From assembly GCA_964581465.1 (NCBI GenBank), contig CAZOOP010000004.1, positions 52,697 through 116,696 of the forward strand: a stretch of 64,000 bases of DNA, read 5' to 3'. Numbering within the stretch: the stretch's first letter is position 1; every line of letters starts with the position of its first letter. Positions 41,397-50,390 of this stretch are shown in pieces. The DNA is from WJMB01 sp964581465 (lineage in GTDB: Bacteria; RBG-13-66-14). The notes beneath the pieces were generated by a model. The model had not been told where the DNA came from. It ran no database searches and was given only the letters and a program-made list of their open reading frames with translations. The translations under genes and the position numbers were made by a program.

Positions 41397-42574
41397 ACCC
41401 CCGGCGCATCGCCGTGTTGACCGGCTGCCGCTCGGACTATGGTCTGCTGCGCCCCCTGCTGCGTGAGCTGACCGCCGCCGAGGATTGCGAGCTGGAGGTC
41501 TACGCCGCCGCCGGGCACCTGGCACCCTCGCGAGGGATGACCATCGAGCTGGTCGAGGCCGACGGCTTCGCGCCCCGGCGGATCGCCCCCCTCGACGACG
41601 GCGACGACGCCCCCGCCGCCATGGCCGAGCTGGCCGGACGAGTGACCCGGGAGCTGGCCATCCTCTGGCGCCGGGAGCGCCCCGAGATGCTGGTGGTCCT
41701 GGGTGACCGCGTCGAGGTCCTGGCGGCGGCCACGGCGGCCTGGTACTCTCGGGTGCCCCTGGCCCAGCTCCAGGCCGGTGATCTCTCCCGCGTCGACGAC
41801 GGACCCCGCCACGCCGTGAGCCGGTTGGCCCACCTGCTTTTCCCCGCCACCGCCGCCGCCCGCCGACGCCTGTTGGACTGGGGCGAGGACCCCCGCCGAG
41901 TCCATCTCACCGGTTCCCTGGCCCTGGATCACGCCCGGGCGTGCCGAGAGCTGAACCCGAACGAAACGGCCGCGCTTTCCCGGCGCCTGGGTCTCGAGCT
42001 CGGCGAGCCCTTCCTGCTGCTGGTCTACCACCCGCTGCCCGGCGAGATCGTGGCCACCCGGAGGGGCCTTGAGGCCTGTCTGGAGGGCTGCCGCCGGACC
42101 GCCGAAGAGTACGGTCTGGGCTGTCTGGCGCTGCATCCCAACGCCGACGCCGGTGGCCGGGACGTCATCGAGCGCCTGCGCCGCTGGACCGCGCGGGACC
42201 CCCGACGCGCCCTGACCGCCAACCTGCCGCCCCAAGAGTTCGTCGGATTGCTGCGCCGCTGCGCCTGTCTCGTAGGCAACTCCTCGGCCGGGCTGATCGA
42301 GGCCTCGGTCCTCGGTGTTCCGGCGGTCAACGTCGGCGAACGTCAGCAGGGCCGGGAGCGCGGCGTCAACGTCTTCGACGTCCCGGCGGACGCCGAGGCG
42401 ATCGAATCGCTGCTGCGCGAGGTTCTGGGCGACACCAGCCTGCGCGCCCGCCTGTCCGAAGCTCCTTCACCCTACGGCGACGGCGCCGCCGCGCCGCGCA
42501 TCCGCCGCATCCTTTGCGAGGTTGCCCTCGACGACGACCTCCTGGCCAAGACCCTTGTCGAAAAGGGACCCTGA
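41393..42574 (+). CDS. neuC: UDP-N-acetylglucosamine 2-epimerase, hydrolysing (NeuC/LegG type)
   Basis: The 393-residue enzyme makes the N-acyl mannosamine-type precursor for NeuB. VLTGCRSDYGLLRPLL is the family N-terminus, GDRVEVLAAATAAWY and LALHPNADAGGR lie around the active site, and LVGNSSAGLIEASVLGVPAVNVGERQQGR is the C-terminal signature. The GTG start overlaps the methyltransferase stop (GTGA). It is the GDP- or UDP-sugar branch point of the block. Confidence 0.93.
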   Translation: MNPRRIAVLTGCRSDYGLLRPLLRELTAAEDCELEVYAAAGHLAPSRGMTIELVEADGFAPRRIAPLDDGDDAPAAMAELAGRVTRELAILWRRERPEMLVVLGDRVEVLAAATAAWYSRVPLAQLQAGDLSRVDDGPRHAVSRLAHLLFPATAAARRRLLDWGEDPRRVHLTGSLALDHARACRELNPNETAALSRRLGLELGEPFLLLVYHPLPGEIVATRRGLEACLEGCRRTAEEYGLGCLALHPNADAGGRDVIERLRRWTARDPRRALTANLPPQEFVGLLRRCACLVGNSSAGLIEASVLGVPAVNVGERQQGRERGVNVFDVPADAEAIESLLREVLGDTSLRARLSEAPSPYGDGAAAPRIRRILCEVALDDDLLAKTLVEKGP

Positions 42575-42599
42575 GGGCGGTTATCGGAAGGGAAAAGCC

Positions 42600-43133
42600 A
42601 TGCGTACAGTCATGATCGGCTCCGGCGGCCACGCCCGGGTGCTGGCCGACATCCTGCGGCTGCGGGGCGGGCTGGAGCTGGTCGCCGTCCTCGACGACGA
42701 CCCACGCACCCACGGTGGCCATCTGGGCTCCGTGGAGATCATCGGTTCCACGGCCCTGCTCGAACGCCGCCCACGGGCGGCGACGGCCTGCGTGGCGGCC
42801 GTAGGCGACAACCACGCCCGGGCGCGCATCTTCAACCTGGCCCTGGGCCTGGGCTACCACCTGCCACCCCTGGTCCACCCCTCCGCCGTCATCGCCCGGG
42901 ACGTGAAGATACCCGACGGAACGATCATCTGCGCCGGGTGTGTAATCGAGCCTGGGGTCAGCCTGAGAGCCGATTGCTTTCTGAGCGCAAACGCCGTACT
43001 GGAGGTCGAATGCGCCTTGGGCGGACACTGCCTGGTGGGAGCGGGAGCCGTGCTGCGCAGCGGATCTCATTTAGTGTCCTATACGGTCGTCAGTCCAGGT
43101 AGCCTTGTCGAGTCAGACCGAGGGGAGGGCTGA
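42600..43133 (+). CDS. NeuD-like sugar acyltransferase, altered C-terminal half
   Basis: The 177-residue protein begins as a normal NeuD/PglD-type acyltransferase (TVMIGSGGHARVLADILRLR, LGSVEIIGST, LPPLVHPSAVIARDV). From about residue 105 the hexapeptide part loses the NTG-x-x-x-DHD catalytic motif, having LSANAVLEVEC in its place, and stops early with SLVESDRGEG. DNA from about 42930 onward is less GC-rich than before. A proper NeuD C-terminal half with DHD lies 0.9 kb further on at 44050. The gene may be a chimera created by insertion. Confidence 0.75.
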   Translation: MRTVMIGSGGHARVLADILRLRGGLELVAVLDDDPRTHGGHLGSVEIIGSTALLERRPRAATACVAAVGDNHARARIFNLALGLGYHLPPLVHPSAVIARDVKIPDGTIICAGCVIEPGVSLRADCFLSANAVLEVECALGGHCLVGAGAVLRSGSHLVSYTVVSPGSLVESDRGEG

Positions 43134-43139
43134 GCGTCG

Positions 43140-43970
43140 ATGCCACGGGTCATCTTGATGGGTCGGAAGCCGGGCGCGGCGGCCGCACTTGCGTTCCTCC
43201 TCGAACGGGGTTGGGATGTTTCCTGCGTGGTCTGTCCCATCGCGGGAGAGAAGGTCTGGTGGTCGCCCACACTGGCAAAGGCGGCCCGGAGAAGAAACTT
43301 ACGAACGGTCGAACAGTATGATTTGCTGAAGGCCCTGGCCTATCCAGGTCAGGATCCAGAACTGGACGAGTGCCTGAGCGGCGTCGACGTCGTTGTCAGT
43401 TACTTGTATTGGAAGCGGGTGCACACGAACCTGTTGGTTCTTCCCCGCCTTGGCGCGATCAACTTCCATCCGGCACCTCTACCACGCTATCGAGGCCTCG
43501 GTGGTTACAACTTCGCCATCCTTGAAGGAGATCCGAGCTACGGCGTTAGCGCCCACTACATGAGTCCGTCGATCGATCACGGCGAGTTGATACGGGTCGA
43601 GGAGTTCGCCATCGATCAGCAACGGGAGACAGCGCTGAGCCTCTATCGTAAAACCGAGCCCCGCCTGCTGGAGCTCTTCCGGTCGGTGATTCTTCTCTTT
43701 GAGCAGGGACGTCCTCCGGGGCGCCCCCAACCGCCAGGGCGCTATATCAACCGCACAGAGTTTGAAGCCGCCAAACTGATCCCGGCGGACGCTTTTCCTG
43801 CCGAGGTCGAACGCCGCGCCCGGGCCTTCTGGTTTCCACCCTACCCCGGGGCTCGCTTCGCCTCTGATCCACAATCCCCGACACTTGTTCCCGCAGTCGC
43901 CTTGGATGAGTTGGGCCGACTGATACATAGCCGGGGAACTTGCGGATCTCAGCCGATACCGGCGTCATGA
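43140..43970 (+). CDS. Formyltransferase-like enzyme
   Basis: The 276-residue product resembles the formyltransferase N-domain used by Fmt and sugar N-formyltransferases: GAINFHPAPLPRYRGLGGYN carries the Asn-x-His pair, and SPSIDHGELI the Asp. The C-terminal part (PADAFPAEVERRARAFWFPPYPGAR) differs from tRNA formyltransferases, so an amino-sugar N-formylation role is likely. It is less GC-rich than its neighbours. The start is 7 bp after the altered NeuD and the stop overlaps the next start (ATGA). It probably arrived as a cassette. Confidence 0.8.
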   Translation: MPRVILMGRKPGAAAALAFLLERGWDVSCVVCPIAGEKVWWSPTLAKAARRRNLRTVEQYDLLKALAYPGQDPELDECLSGVDVVVSYLYWKRVHTNLLVLPRLGAINFHPAPLPRYRGLGGYNFAILEGDPSYGVSAHYMSPSIDHGELIRVEEFAIDQQRETALSLYRKTEPRLLELFRSVILLFEQGRPPGRPQPPGRYINRTEFEAAKLIPADAFPAEVERRARAFWFPPYPGARFASDPQSPTLVPAVALDELGRLIHSRGTCGSQPIPAS

Positions 43971-44314
43971 AGATTGTTTTTCCATTTGTGTTTGCCCATA
44001 CCGCCTCCACAACCGGATTAATCAATAGATCGAACAGCTTGGAAGTGAACGTGGTGCTCAACACCGGCTGTTCGGTGGATCATGACGGCGTCATCGGCGA
44101 CCACGCCCACCTGCACCCCGGCGCCGTGCTGGCCGGCGCAGTGACCGTGGGTCCCTACAGCTACATCGGCACCAACGCCGCGGTCAATCCGGGCCTGAGC
44201 GTCGGCAAGCGCTCGATGATCGGTTCCGGCGCCGTGGTGATCGAGGACATCCCGGACGGCGTGGTGGCCTACGGTGTGCCGGCCCGGGTTCAACGTGAAT
44301 GGAGCGGAGCCTGA
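43967..44314 (+). CDS. Hexapeptide acyltransferase C-terminal fragment (NeuD remnant)
   Basis: The 115-residue frame has an unconserved start (KIVFPFVFAHTASTTGLIN). From about residue 28 it has a perfect NeuD C-terminal half: VVLNTGCSVDHDGVIGDHAH, with the catalytic His, GAVLAGAVTVGPYSYIG, SMIGSGAVVIEDIPDGVVAY and GVPARV. The GC-rich style resumes at the same point. It lacks the NeuD N-terminal domain. It could still work as a small left-handed-helix acyltransferase, or together with the upstream half, or be a dying remnant. Confidence 0.7.
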   Translation: MKIVFPFVFAHTASTTGLINRSNSLEVNVVLNTGCSVDHDGVIGDHAHLHPGAVLAGAVTVGPYSYIGTNAAVNPGLSVGKRSMIGSGAVVIEDIPDGVVAYGVPARVQREWSGA

Positions 44315-44316
44315 CG

Positions 44317-45864
44317 ATGAGCGGACCGGCTGGAATCTGTATCGCGATGAGCGAGACCCTGGAGCGGGCCTTGGCGGCCATCAACGCCGACGGTCGCGGC
44401 CTGGCCCTGGTCGTCGACGACGCCGGCCGCCTCGTCGGCACGCTGACCGACGGCGACGTGCGCCGTCACCTGCTCGAGGGCGGCAGCCTGGGCGATCCCG
44501 TGGCCTCGGCCTGCCACACGGAACCCCTGATCGCCCGGACCGGCTATGACGCCGTGGAGCTGCTGGCGGCGATGCGCTCGCGCGGCGCGCGCCAGGTGCC
44601 CCTTCTCAAGGACGGACGGCCGACGGCGCTGCTCTCCCTGGAAAAGGTCGCCGCCGGAGTCGACGACCGACCGGCGATCCTGGGCGGCCGGCCCGTCTTC
44701 AGCGAGCCCCTGCCCGTGGCCCGTCCCACCCTGCCCCCCTTCGCCGAGCTGGAACCCGAGCTGCGCCGGGCGGTGGAGAGTGGGATGATCACCAACGGCC
44801 CACAGAAAGCGGCCTTCGAGGCCGAAGCCGCCGCCTATCTGGGCGTCGAGCCCGGGCGGGTCCTCGCCGTCTGTAACTGCACCACCGGCCTGCTGCTGGC
44901 CATGGGCGTGCTGGAATCCCCCGGCGAGGTGGTGATGCCCTCTTTCACCTACTTCGCCACGGGGCTGGCCGCCACCTGGAACGGGTTGACCCCGGTGCTG
45001 GTCGAGGCCCGATCCGGCGACTTCACCCTGGACGCCGACGCCGCCGCGGCGGCGATAACCGAGCGCACCCGGGCGCTGACGGCGGTCTACACCTTCGGCT
45101 GTCCGCCGCCCCTGGACGAGCTGCGTGAGTTGGCCGAGGAGCGCGGCCTGCCGCTGATCCTCGACGCCGCTCACGCCTTTGGTACCACCATCGCCGGACG
45201 TATGGCCGGGACCTTCGGTGATATCGAGGTCTTCAGCCTTTCGCCGACCAAGCCGGTCACAGCCGCCGAGGGCGGGCTGATCGTCTGCCGTGAGGCGGCC
45301 GTGGCCGAGCGGCTGCGTCGGGAGAGCAACCTGGGCGTGCTGGACTCGGCTACGGACACCAGCCGGGGCCTCAACGGCCGGATGAGCGAACTCAACGCCG
45401 TGGTGGGTCGGGCCAGTCTGCGGCACCACGAAGAGAACCTGACCCGGCGCCTGGAGCTGGTCGAGCTGTACAGGCGCGAGTTGGACGGAATCGAGGGCTT
45501 GACCTTCCAGGAGATCCCGCCGGACGCCCGCAGCACCTTCAAGGACTTCGCCGTGCGCTGCGACACCGCCAGGCTGGGGCTCTCCCGCGACGCCCTGGCC
45601 CGGGGGCTGGCAGCCGAGAACATCGCCACCAAGCGCTACTTCGATCCGCCTCTGCACCTCCAGCGGCGCTTCGATGGAATGAGCCGCGTCCACCGGCCCC
45701 TGCCGGTCACCGAGGAAATCAGCCGCGATATCCTCTGTCTGCCCCTGTATTCGCATATGGAAAGGGCGGACCTGCGCAACGTGGTCGCGGCGCTGCGTCG
45801 CCTGATGGCCAGCGCCGATGCTGTGCGGCGGCGCCTGGACGAACTGGGCCGGGAGTGGGGTTAG
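44317..45864 (+). CDS. CBS-pair / DegT-type aminotransferase fusion
   Basis: The 515-residue protein joins two CBS motifs (about 1-120: LVVDDAGRLVGTLTDGDVRR and GARQVPLLKDGRPTALLSL) to a DegT/DnrJ/EryC1 PLP aminotransferase (about 140-510). NCTTGLLLAMGVL, DAAHAFGTTIAG and FSLSPTKPVTAAEGG, with the PLP Lys, are present. It probably aminates a keto-sugar nucleotide for the nonulosonic acid. In legionaminic loci a CBS pair is known on the nucleotidyltransferase, so its presence on an aminotransferase is unusual and may sense a nucleotide. ATG 44317 is 7 bases from GGAG. Confidence 0.88.
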   Translation: MSGPAGICIAMSETLERALAAINADGRGLALVVDDAGRLVGTLTDGDVRRHLLEGGSLGDPVASACHTEPLIARTGYDAVELLAAMRSRGARQVPLLKDGRPTALLSLEKVAAGVDDRPAILGGRPVFSEPLPVARPTLPPFAELEPELRRAVESGMITNGPQKAAFEAEAAAYLGVEPGRVLAVCNCTTGLLLAMGVLESPGEVVMPSFTYFATGLAATWNGLTPVLVEARSGDFTLDADAAAAAITERTRALTAVYTFGCPPPLDELRELAEERGLPLILDAAHAFGTTIAGRMAGTFGDIEVFSLSPTKPVTAAEGGLIVCREAAVAERLRRESNLGVLDSATDTSRGLNGRMSELNAVVGRASLRHHEENLTRRLELVELYRRELDGIEGLTFQEIPPDARSTFKDFAVRCDTARLGLSRDALARGLAAENIATKRYFDPPLHLQRRFDGMSRVHRPLPVTEEISRDILCLPLYSHMERADLRNVVAALRRLMASADAVRRRLDELGREWG

Positions 45865-45882
45865 CCCGCGCTAGCGAAACCG

Positions 45883-45916
45883 GGGCGCCCACCGTCGTGT
45901 CGGCGCCCTTCTTCGT
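45883..45916 (+). terminator. Terminator of the nonulosonic acid block
   Basis: GGGCGCC (45883-45889) and GGCGCCC (45902-45908) form a 7-bp GC stem followed by TTCTTCGTT, 20 bp after the aminotransferase stop. Confidence 0.7.
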
Positions 45917-46480
45917 TAGGCCGCGCAAACGTTTGCGGACAAGCTGGGGCATCACTAAACCAACCAGCGACCGGTAAGGGATTTGACGGGTGACGTAGTT
46001 GGCGAATAGCACTCGCGCTCGAACTGTTTTGGATGATGCTAACTGATTGGAGCAGGACAGGCCGATTGCAATTGGTTTGCTCGGTGCTTTGGGTCCTGAA
46101 AGACTTCCTTTCTATCAACGGCGAGTTCAGCAGGCCCTTCGCGCCTGGCGTTACCGCCCCTGGAGGTAGACCTCCAGCTAATGTCAAGGCAGAAACAAGG
46201 ATACCGCTATACAGATTTGCTTCAAATCGTACCCGTAACAGCTTCCACGTTTTGACGGAATGCTATGCGGCCGGGAGATGTTGATCATCGCGCGCAGTAT
46301 CCGCAGGCCATTAATACGCACCGGTCCTGACGCCGTGGCTGATTCCAATCGTTTTACCGTAACTCGTACCGCCGGGTAACTGAGCGAACTGCAAGTCGAT
46401 GATTGTCTCAGATACCAAGTTCAACAATGGAGCCGGTTGCAGCGGATAGCGGACCGGTTAACCATGTCCATTTGGATCGT
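45917..46480. other. Gene-free stretch
   Basis: No coding frame is supported. A perfect CTGGAGGT-AG-ACCTCCAG palindrome lies near 46161-46178. Other sequence resembles the islands in base composition. Confidence 0.35.
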
Positions 46481-46960
46481 TACGCTTTCGGTCGAGACCT
46501 GATGATATCCGCCGCAATCAGCTCGTCCAACCTGTATACAATTTAACTCCGCTTGACTGTCTATGGCAGAACATGTTGTCTAAGCAATGCGATCCATTGC
46601 CGATTTATGATCCCCTTCGTTCCGATAACTGATGAAAAGCGAATCATTGATGGCGTCATGGAACGTGTTCGGACCAGCTTGGGCTGCTGCGGAGCGTTTT
46701 GCTGGACCGCTATCCCTATCCGGAAATGCTCAGCATGCGGCCGAGAGCGTGCTGTGAACACCCTGACTTAATGCTGATAAGTCACTTATCAGCCAATGGC
46801 AATCCGCAGTCAGGTGTGGATCGAAGAATACTGGTGGCGGAATATCCCTCAAAGCGCGCTTCGATTATCCGACACTTTTCAGTTACCTGTTTCATGACAG
46901 ATATCTGTAGCGCATCATCTGTATTATCAGCAGGATACGATAATGATCCGCTCCTAACAG
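46480..46960 (+). repeat. Dispersed mosaic repeat array before wzx
   Basis: A block A-like segment (CATGGAACGTGTTCGGACCA, close to 23533-23546) is followed by block C (46770-46950), which matches 3390-3590 best. The array ends about 45 bp before the wzx start, so its end may hold the wzx transcription signals (GGATACGATAATGATCC). Confidence 0.7.
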
Positions 46961-47005
46961 GGTATCCGATCCCTAATTGATTTGGTTGAATAGTTGGGAG
47001 GCGCG

Positions 47006-48544
47006 GTGGTCATCGACGACGGCAAAGCGGCTTCGTCGGCCCGGCATGGACTGTGGCGTAACACGCTGTCGCTGTCGGTGGCCGGCCTGCTGACGACGCT
47101 CATCGGCATCGCCCGCGCTCTGTTGCTGCCCAAGATCCTGGCCACACCGACGGAGTACGGCCTGCTGCTGATCGTCAACCTGATCGCCGGCTTTGGCATC
47201 TACGCCCACCTGGGGGTGACCACCGGCGTCTATCGCCAGATCCCCTACCTGCGCGGAGCGGGGATCGCCGAAGACCAGATCGACCGCCTGCGGGACGCCG
47301 GGCTGGGCTTCGTCGGACTGGCCGGACTCGGCGCCGCCGTGGTGGTTCTGCTGATCGCCGGAGGTTCCGCCTTCACCATGGGGCTGACCTACGCCGCGGT
47401 GATCGTCGGCGGGGCCGCCCTGGTGACACTGCGCAACCTGACCGCCTACCTGACCAACCTCTACCAGGCCGAGCGACGCTTCGCCCAACTGGCCCGTCTC
47501 GAGGTCGTCTACAGCTTCTGCTCGGTAATCCTGACCCTCACATCGGCCTATTTCTGGGGAGTGGCCGGCATCGTCATCGCCCAGGTCGCCGTCGAGCTGA
47601 GCTTCGTCGTTGTCTATTGGGCGCGCTTCGGCCGACCCCTGCGACCCCGCCTCGATTTGGGGCGGACCTGGCTGGTGCTCAAGATCGGTCTGCCCCTGAC
47701 CGTGGTGACCCTGCTGCGCTACGCTATGGAGAACACCGACACGGTTTTCATCGCCCGTTTCATCGGCGGTGATGTGGGCGGATTCTTCCGCCTGGCCATG
47801 GTGGTGGGCCTCTTCGTCAACCTGGTTCCGGCCAAGTTGGGCACGGTGCTCAATCCGGAGATCGCCTACCAGACGGGACGTCGCAGTGAACGGGGCCTGC
47901 TGGACAACCTGTTGCGCTATACCGAGATCAACGCGCTGTTGTCCTCGCTGATCGCCGCCGTGGGCGCGATCCTGATCCGGGTGCTGCTGCCGCTCTACCT
48001 GCCCAACTACCTGCCCGCCGCGCCGTTGGCCTACATCGTCATGGGCCGGATGGTCTTCTTCTCCACCATGATGGTGGCGGGCAACACCCTGATCAACCAA
48101 CTGCTGGAGCGACGCACTATGTGGCGCTGGATCATTCTGCAGGCGGCCTTCCTAGTCACCGCCGTCGGTCTGGTCCTCTGGACCTATTTGGGTCAGGGAA
48201 CCGTCTTCGCCCTGGTGCTGGTGAACTCGGCGGTTATCTGCGTCTACGCGTTGGTGCTGTGCTTCTTCGCGGTGCGCGAGCTCCAGGGCGGGTTCCGGGG
48301 CGCCCTGGCGATGATCGCCCGGATACTGGTGCCGGCCGCCTTATGCGCCCTGGCGGCCCTCACCGGCTGGATCGCGCTCGAGCTGCTCGCCGATGCCTTC
48401 TTCCTCTGGCGCCTGCTGGGCGCTCTGGCGGCCGCGGCGCTGCTGCTTACTCCCTACCTGGTGTACAAGGAACGGCGCCTCGGACTCTTCGGCCGCCTCT
48501 GGCGTAGTATCTTCGGCGGGAAGGTGAGCGATGGCGCGGCCTGA
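47006..48544 (+). CDS. wzx: Wzx-type polysaccharide flippase
   Basis: The roughly 512-residue product is hydrophobic with 12-14 predicted helices and the MOP-superfamily polysaccharide flippase layout: a first helix pair starting GLWRNTLSLSVAGLLTTLIGIARALLLPKIL, and a repeat around LRYAMENTDTVFIARFIGG. It would flip the lipid-linked repeat unit across the inner membrane. GTG 47006 lies 4 bases after GGGAGG. The next gene starts 14 bp inside it. It opens a seven-gene block with overlapping ends up to 55558. Confidence 0.85.
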   Translation: MVIDDGKAASSARHGLWRNTLSLSVAGLLTTLIGIARALLLPKILATPTEYGLLLIVNLIAGFGIYAHLGVTTGVYRQIPYLRGAGIAEDQIDRLRDAGLGFVGLAGLGAAVVVLLIAGGSAFTMGLTYAAVIVGGAALVTLRNLTAYLTNLYQAERRFAQLARLEVVYSFCSVILTLTSAYFWGVAGIVIAQVAVELSFVVVYWARFGRPLRPRLDLGRTWLVLKIGLPLTVVTLLRYAMENTDTVFIARFIGGDVGGFFRLAMVVGLFVNLVPAKLGTVLNPEIAYQTGRRSERGLLDNLLRYTEINALLSSLIAAVGAILIRVLLPLYLPNYLPAAPLAYIVMGRMVFFSTMMVAGNTLINQLLERRTMWRWIILQAAFLVTAVGLVLWTYLGQGTVFALVLVNSAVICVYALVLCFFAVRELQGGFRGALAMIARILVPAALCALAALTGWIALELLADAFFLWRLLGALAAAALLLTPYLVYKERRLGLFGRLWRSIFGGKVSDGAA

Positions 48545-50390
48545 GGTACTGCTCGGTGTAATGGAGCGAGCATCGCTCGGCGAACTCGAAGGGGCGATGG
48601 ATGATACGCTCCGGCGTGGTTGTCGGCCGGTGTTGATCGATCTGCTGCCCGGCTGTCTGCGGCCCGAGTTCATCGCCGCCGCCCGAAGCCGGGGCCTGGA
48701 GGTCCTGGACAGCGGCCGTTTCTTCGACACCGCCCAGCGGCGGGAAACCGAATACGCCGCCGCCGAGATCGCCATCGGAGCCCTGGGAACCGTCGCCGAC
48801 CGTTTGGTCCTGCGCGGCCTGCGCATGGACGAAATATTCCAACACATCTACTATTGGTACAACATCCGCCCCGCTCTGATCGGCCTCGCCGTTCTACGGG
48901 GCTTGACGGAGCAACGGCGCTGGACGGGCCTGACCTTGTTGGGGGGCGACGATTTACGAGCCGGCGTTCTGGCCGAAGACTGCCGCCGCCGGGGTTTGGC
49001 GTTTCGCGCACCTGGCCGCCGCGCCGAGGCCTACAGCCGCCGCCTGCGCTACAGCCGCCGCTTGACCTCGCGCGGCGTCGTGCTGGGTCCCCGCGCGGCC
49101 CATTACCTCAGCGCCCTCAGGGACCGGCTGCGCTTTATCGGTTCCACGCCGCGGATTGAACCCGGCGAGATCCTCGTCGTGCCCGTCACCCCCGCCGACT
49201 CCGCCAACTGGCTGGCCGTGGCCGATCGGCTTCCGGCGGAGCTGCGCTGGGCCGTCGCCGCCGATGACGCCGCACTTTTTCGGTCCTATCCCGACGAGAT
49301 TGATCGATACAACCTGCGAGCCCTGGCAGGCACCGATCACCTGCGCCCCTGGATCCGGGCCTACCACCGTCTCGAAGGTCTGGTCGAAGAGCTGCCCGGG
49401 TTGATCCGTGGCTTCACCTGGCGGGGTTGCGAGCTCGACGAACTGCTCCGGGTTTGGATGCTGCATCTTATCCGCTTGCTGTTGTGGCGGATGCTGCCGA
49501 TGATCGCCGGCCTGGAGCGGTTGCTGACCAAGCTGGAACCGGCCCTCGTCGTCGCCTTAAGTGAGCGCGACGTGACCGCCCTGACCGCCTTTCAACTGGC
49601 CCGGATGAAAGGCGTGCCGTCCCTGGCCCTGGAGTCCCACGACATGGTCTACGGCACGCCGCTGTTCGGCCGACCGTCCGCCGATCGGATGGCCCTGGGT
49701 GGACAAGCCTCCTGGGAGGTGTACCTGGCCCACGGGGCGCGACCCGAGCAGCTCGTCGTCACCGGACAACCGGTCTACGATCGCTTGGTGGAGCTTGGCC
49801 GACGGGATGCGCTACCGTTGAAGCGGCGTTTCACGGATGAAAAGCGCCTGGCGGTCTTCTTCTCCCAACCGACCGATGTCACCTTGCCCGTTTCTCTCAA
49901 GCGTCGTTTTCTGGAGGGCGCACGTGAGCTGGACGCTCTCGACGGTTGGCGGGTGCTGATCAAGCCCCACCCCCGCGAAGAGAAACACTCGCTGCGGGAG
50001 TTGCTCGCCGAGGAAGGGCTCCAGCCCGCCTCGGTGTTGACCGAGCCCGGGGTGGACCTGTACGAACTCCTCGCCGCCACCGATCTGGTCGTCACCGCCT
50101 TTTCCACCGTCGGTGTGGAGGCCCTGCTGATGGGGCGTCCCGTCGTCTGCTTCGTCCAACACGACACGCCGCCGCCCCTGGAGTACGTCGAGTCCGCTGC
50201 GGTCCTGCGGGTTAGCAGCGGACCCGAGCTGATTGAAAGCGTCGCCGGACTGCTCGATGACCCCACGCTGCGGGCGGGTCTGGAGAGAGGACGTCGCGCC
50301 TACCTGGAGCGTTACGAGGCCGCCTGGGACGGTGGGGCCGCCCGGCGCACGGCGGAGCTGATCACGGAGATGATCGCCGATGGCCGCTGA
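48531..50390 (+). CDS. GT-B-fold surface carbohydrate transferase
   Basis: The 619-residue protein has an unrecognised N-terminal half and a C-terminal GT-B domain with VVTGQPVYDRL, WRVLIKPHPREEKHSL and DLVVTAFSTVGVEALLMGRPVVCF, as in capsule and CDP-glycerol-type transferases. It probably adds a sugar or polyol phosphate to the repeat unit. The start lies inside wzx and the stop is followed closely by an overlapping GT4 gene. The large N-terminal part (about 300 residues) could be a second transferase domain. Confidence 0.7.
   Translation: MARPEVLLGVMERASLGELEGAMDDTLRRGCRPVLIDLLPGCLRPEFIAAARSRGLEVLDSGRFFDTAQRRETEYAAAEIAIGALGTVADRLVLRGLRMDEIFQHIYYWYNIRPALIGLAVLRGLTEQRRWTGLTLLGGDDLRAGVLAEDCRRRGLAFRAPGRRAEAYSRRLRYSRRLTSRGVVLGPRAAHYLSALRDRLRFIGSTPRIEPGEILVVPVTPADSANWLAVADRLPAELRWAVAADDAALFRSYPDEIDRYNLRALAGTDHLRPWIRAYHRLEGLVEELPGLIRGFTWRGCELDELLRVWMLHLIRLLLWRMLPMIAGLERLLTKLEPALVVALSERDVTALTAFQLARMKGVPSLALESHDMVYGTPLFGRPSADRMALGGQASWEVYLAHGARPEQLVVTGQPVYDRLVELGRRDALPLKRRFTDEKRLAVFFSQPTDVTLPVSLKRRFLEGARELDALDGWRVLIKPHPREEKHSLRELLAEEGLQPASVLTEPGVDLYELLAATDLVVTAFSTVGVEALLMGRPVVCFVQHDTPPPLEYVESAAVLRVSSGPELIESVAGLLDDPTLRAGLERGRRAYLERYEAAWDGGAARRTAELITEMIADGR

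Noticed and set aside
44018..45756. Long - strand frames opposite the aminotransferase
   Set aside because: They are shadows of the GC-rich CBS-DegT gene, with no ribosome site or motif.
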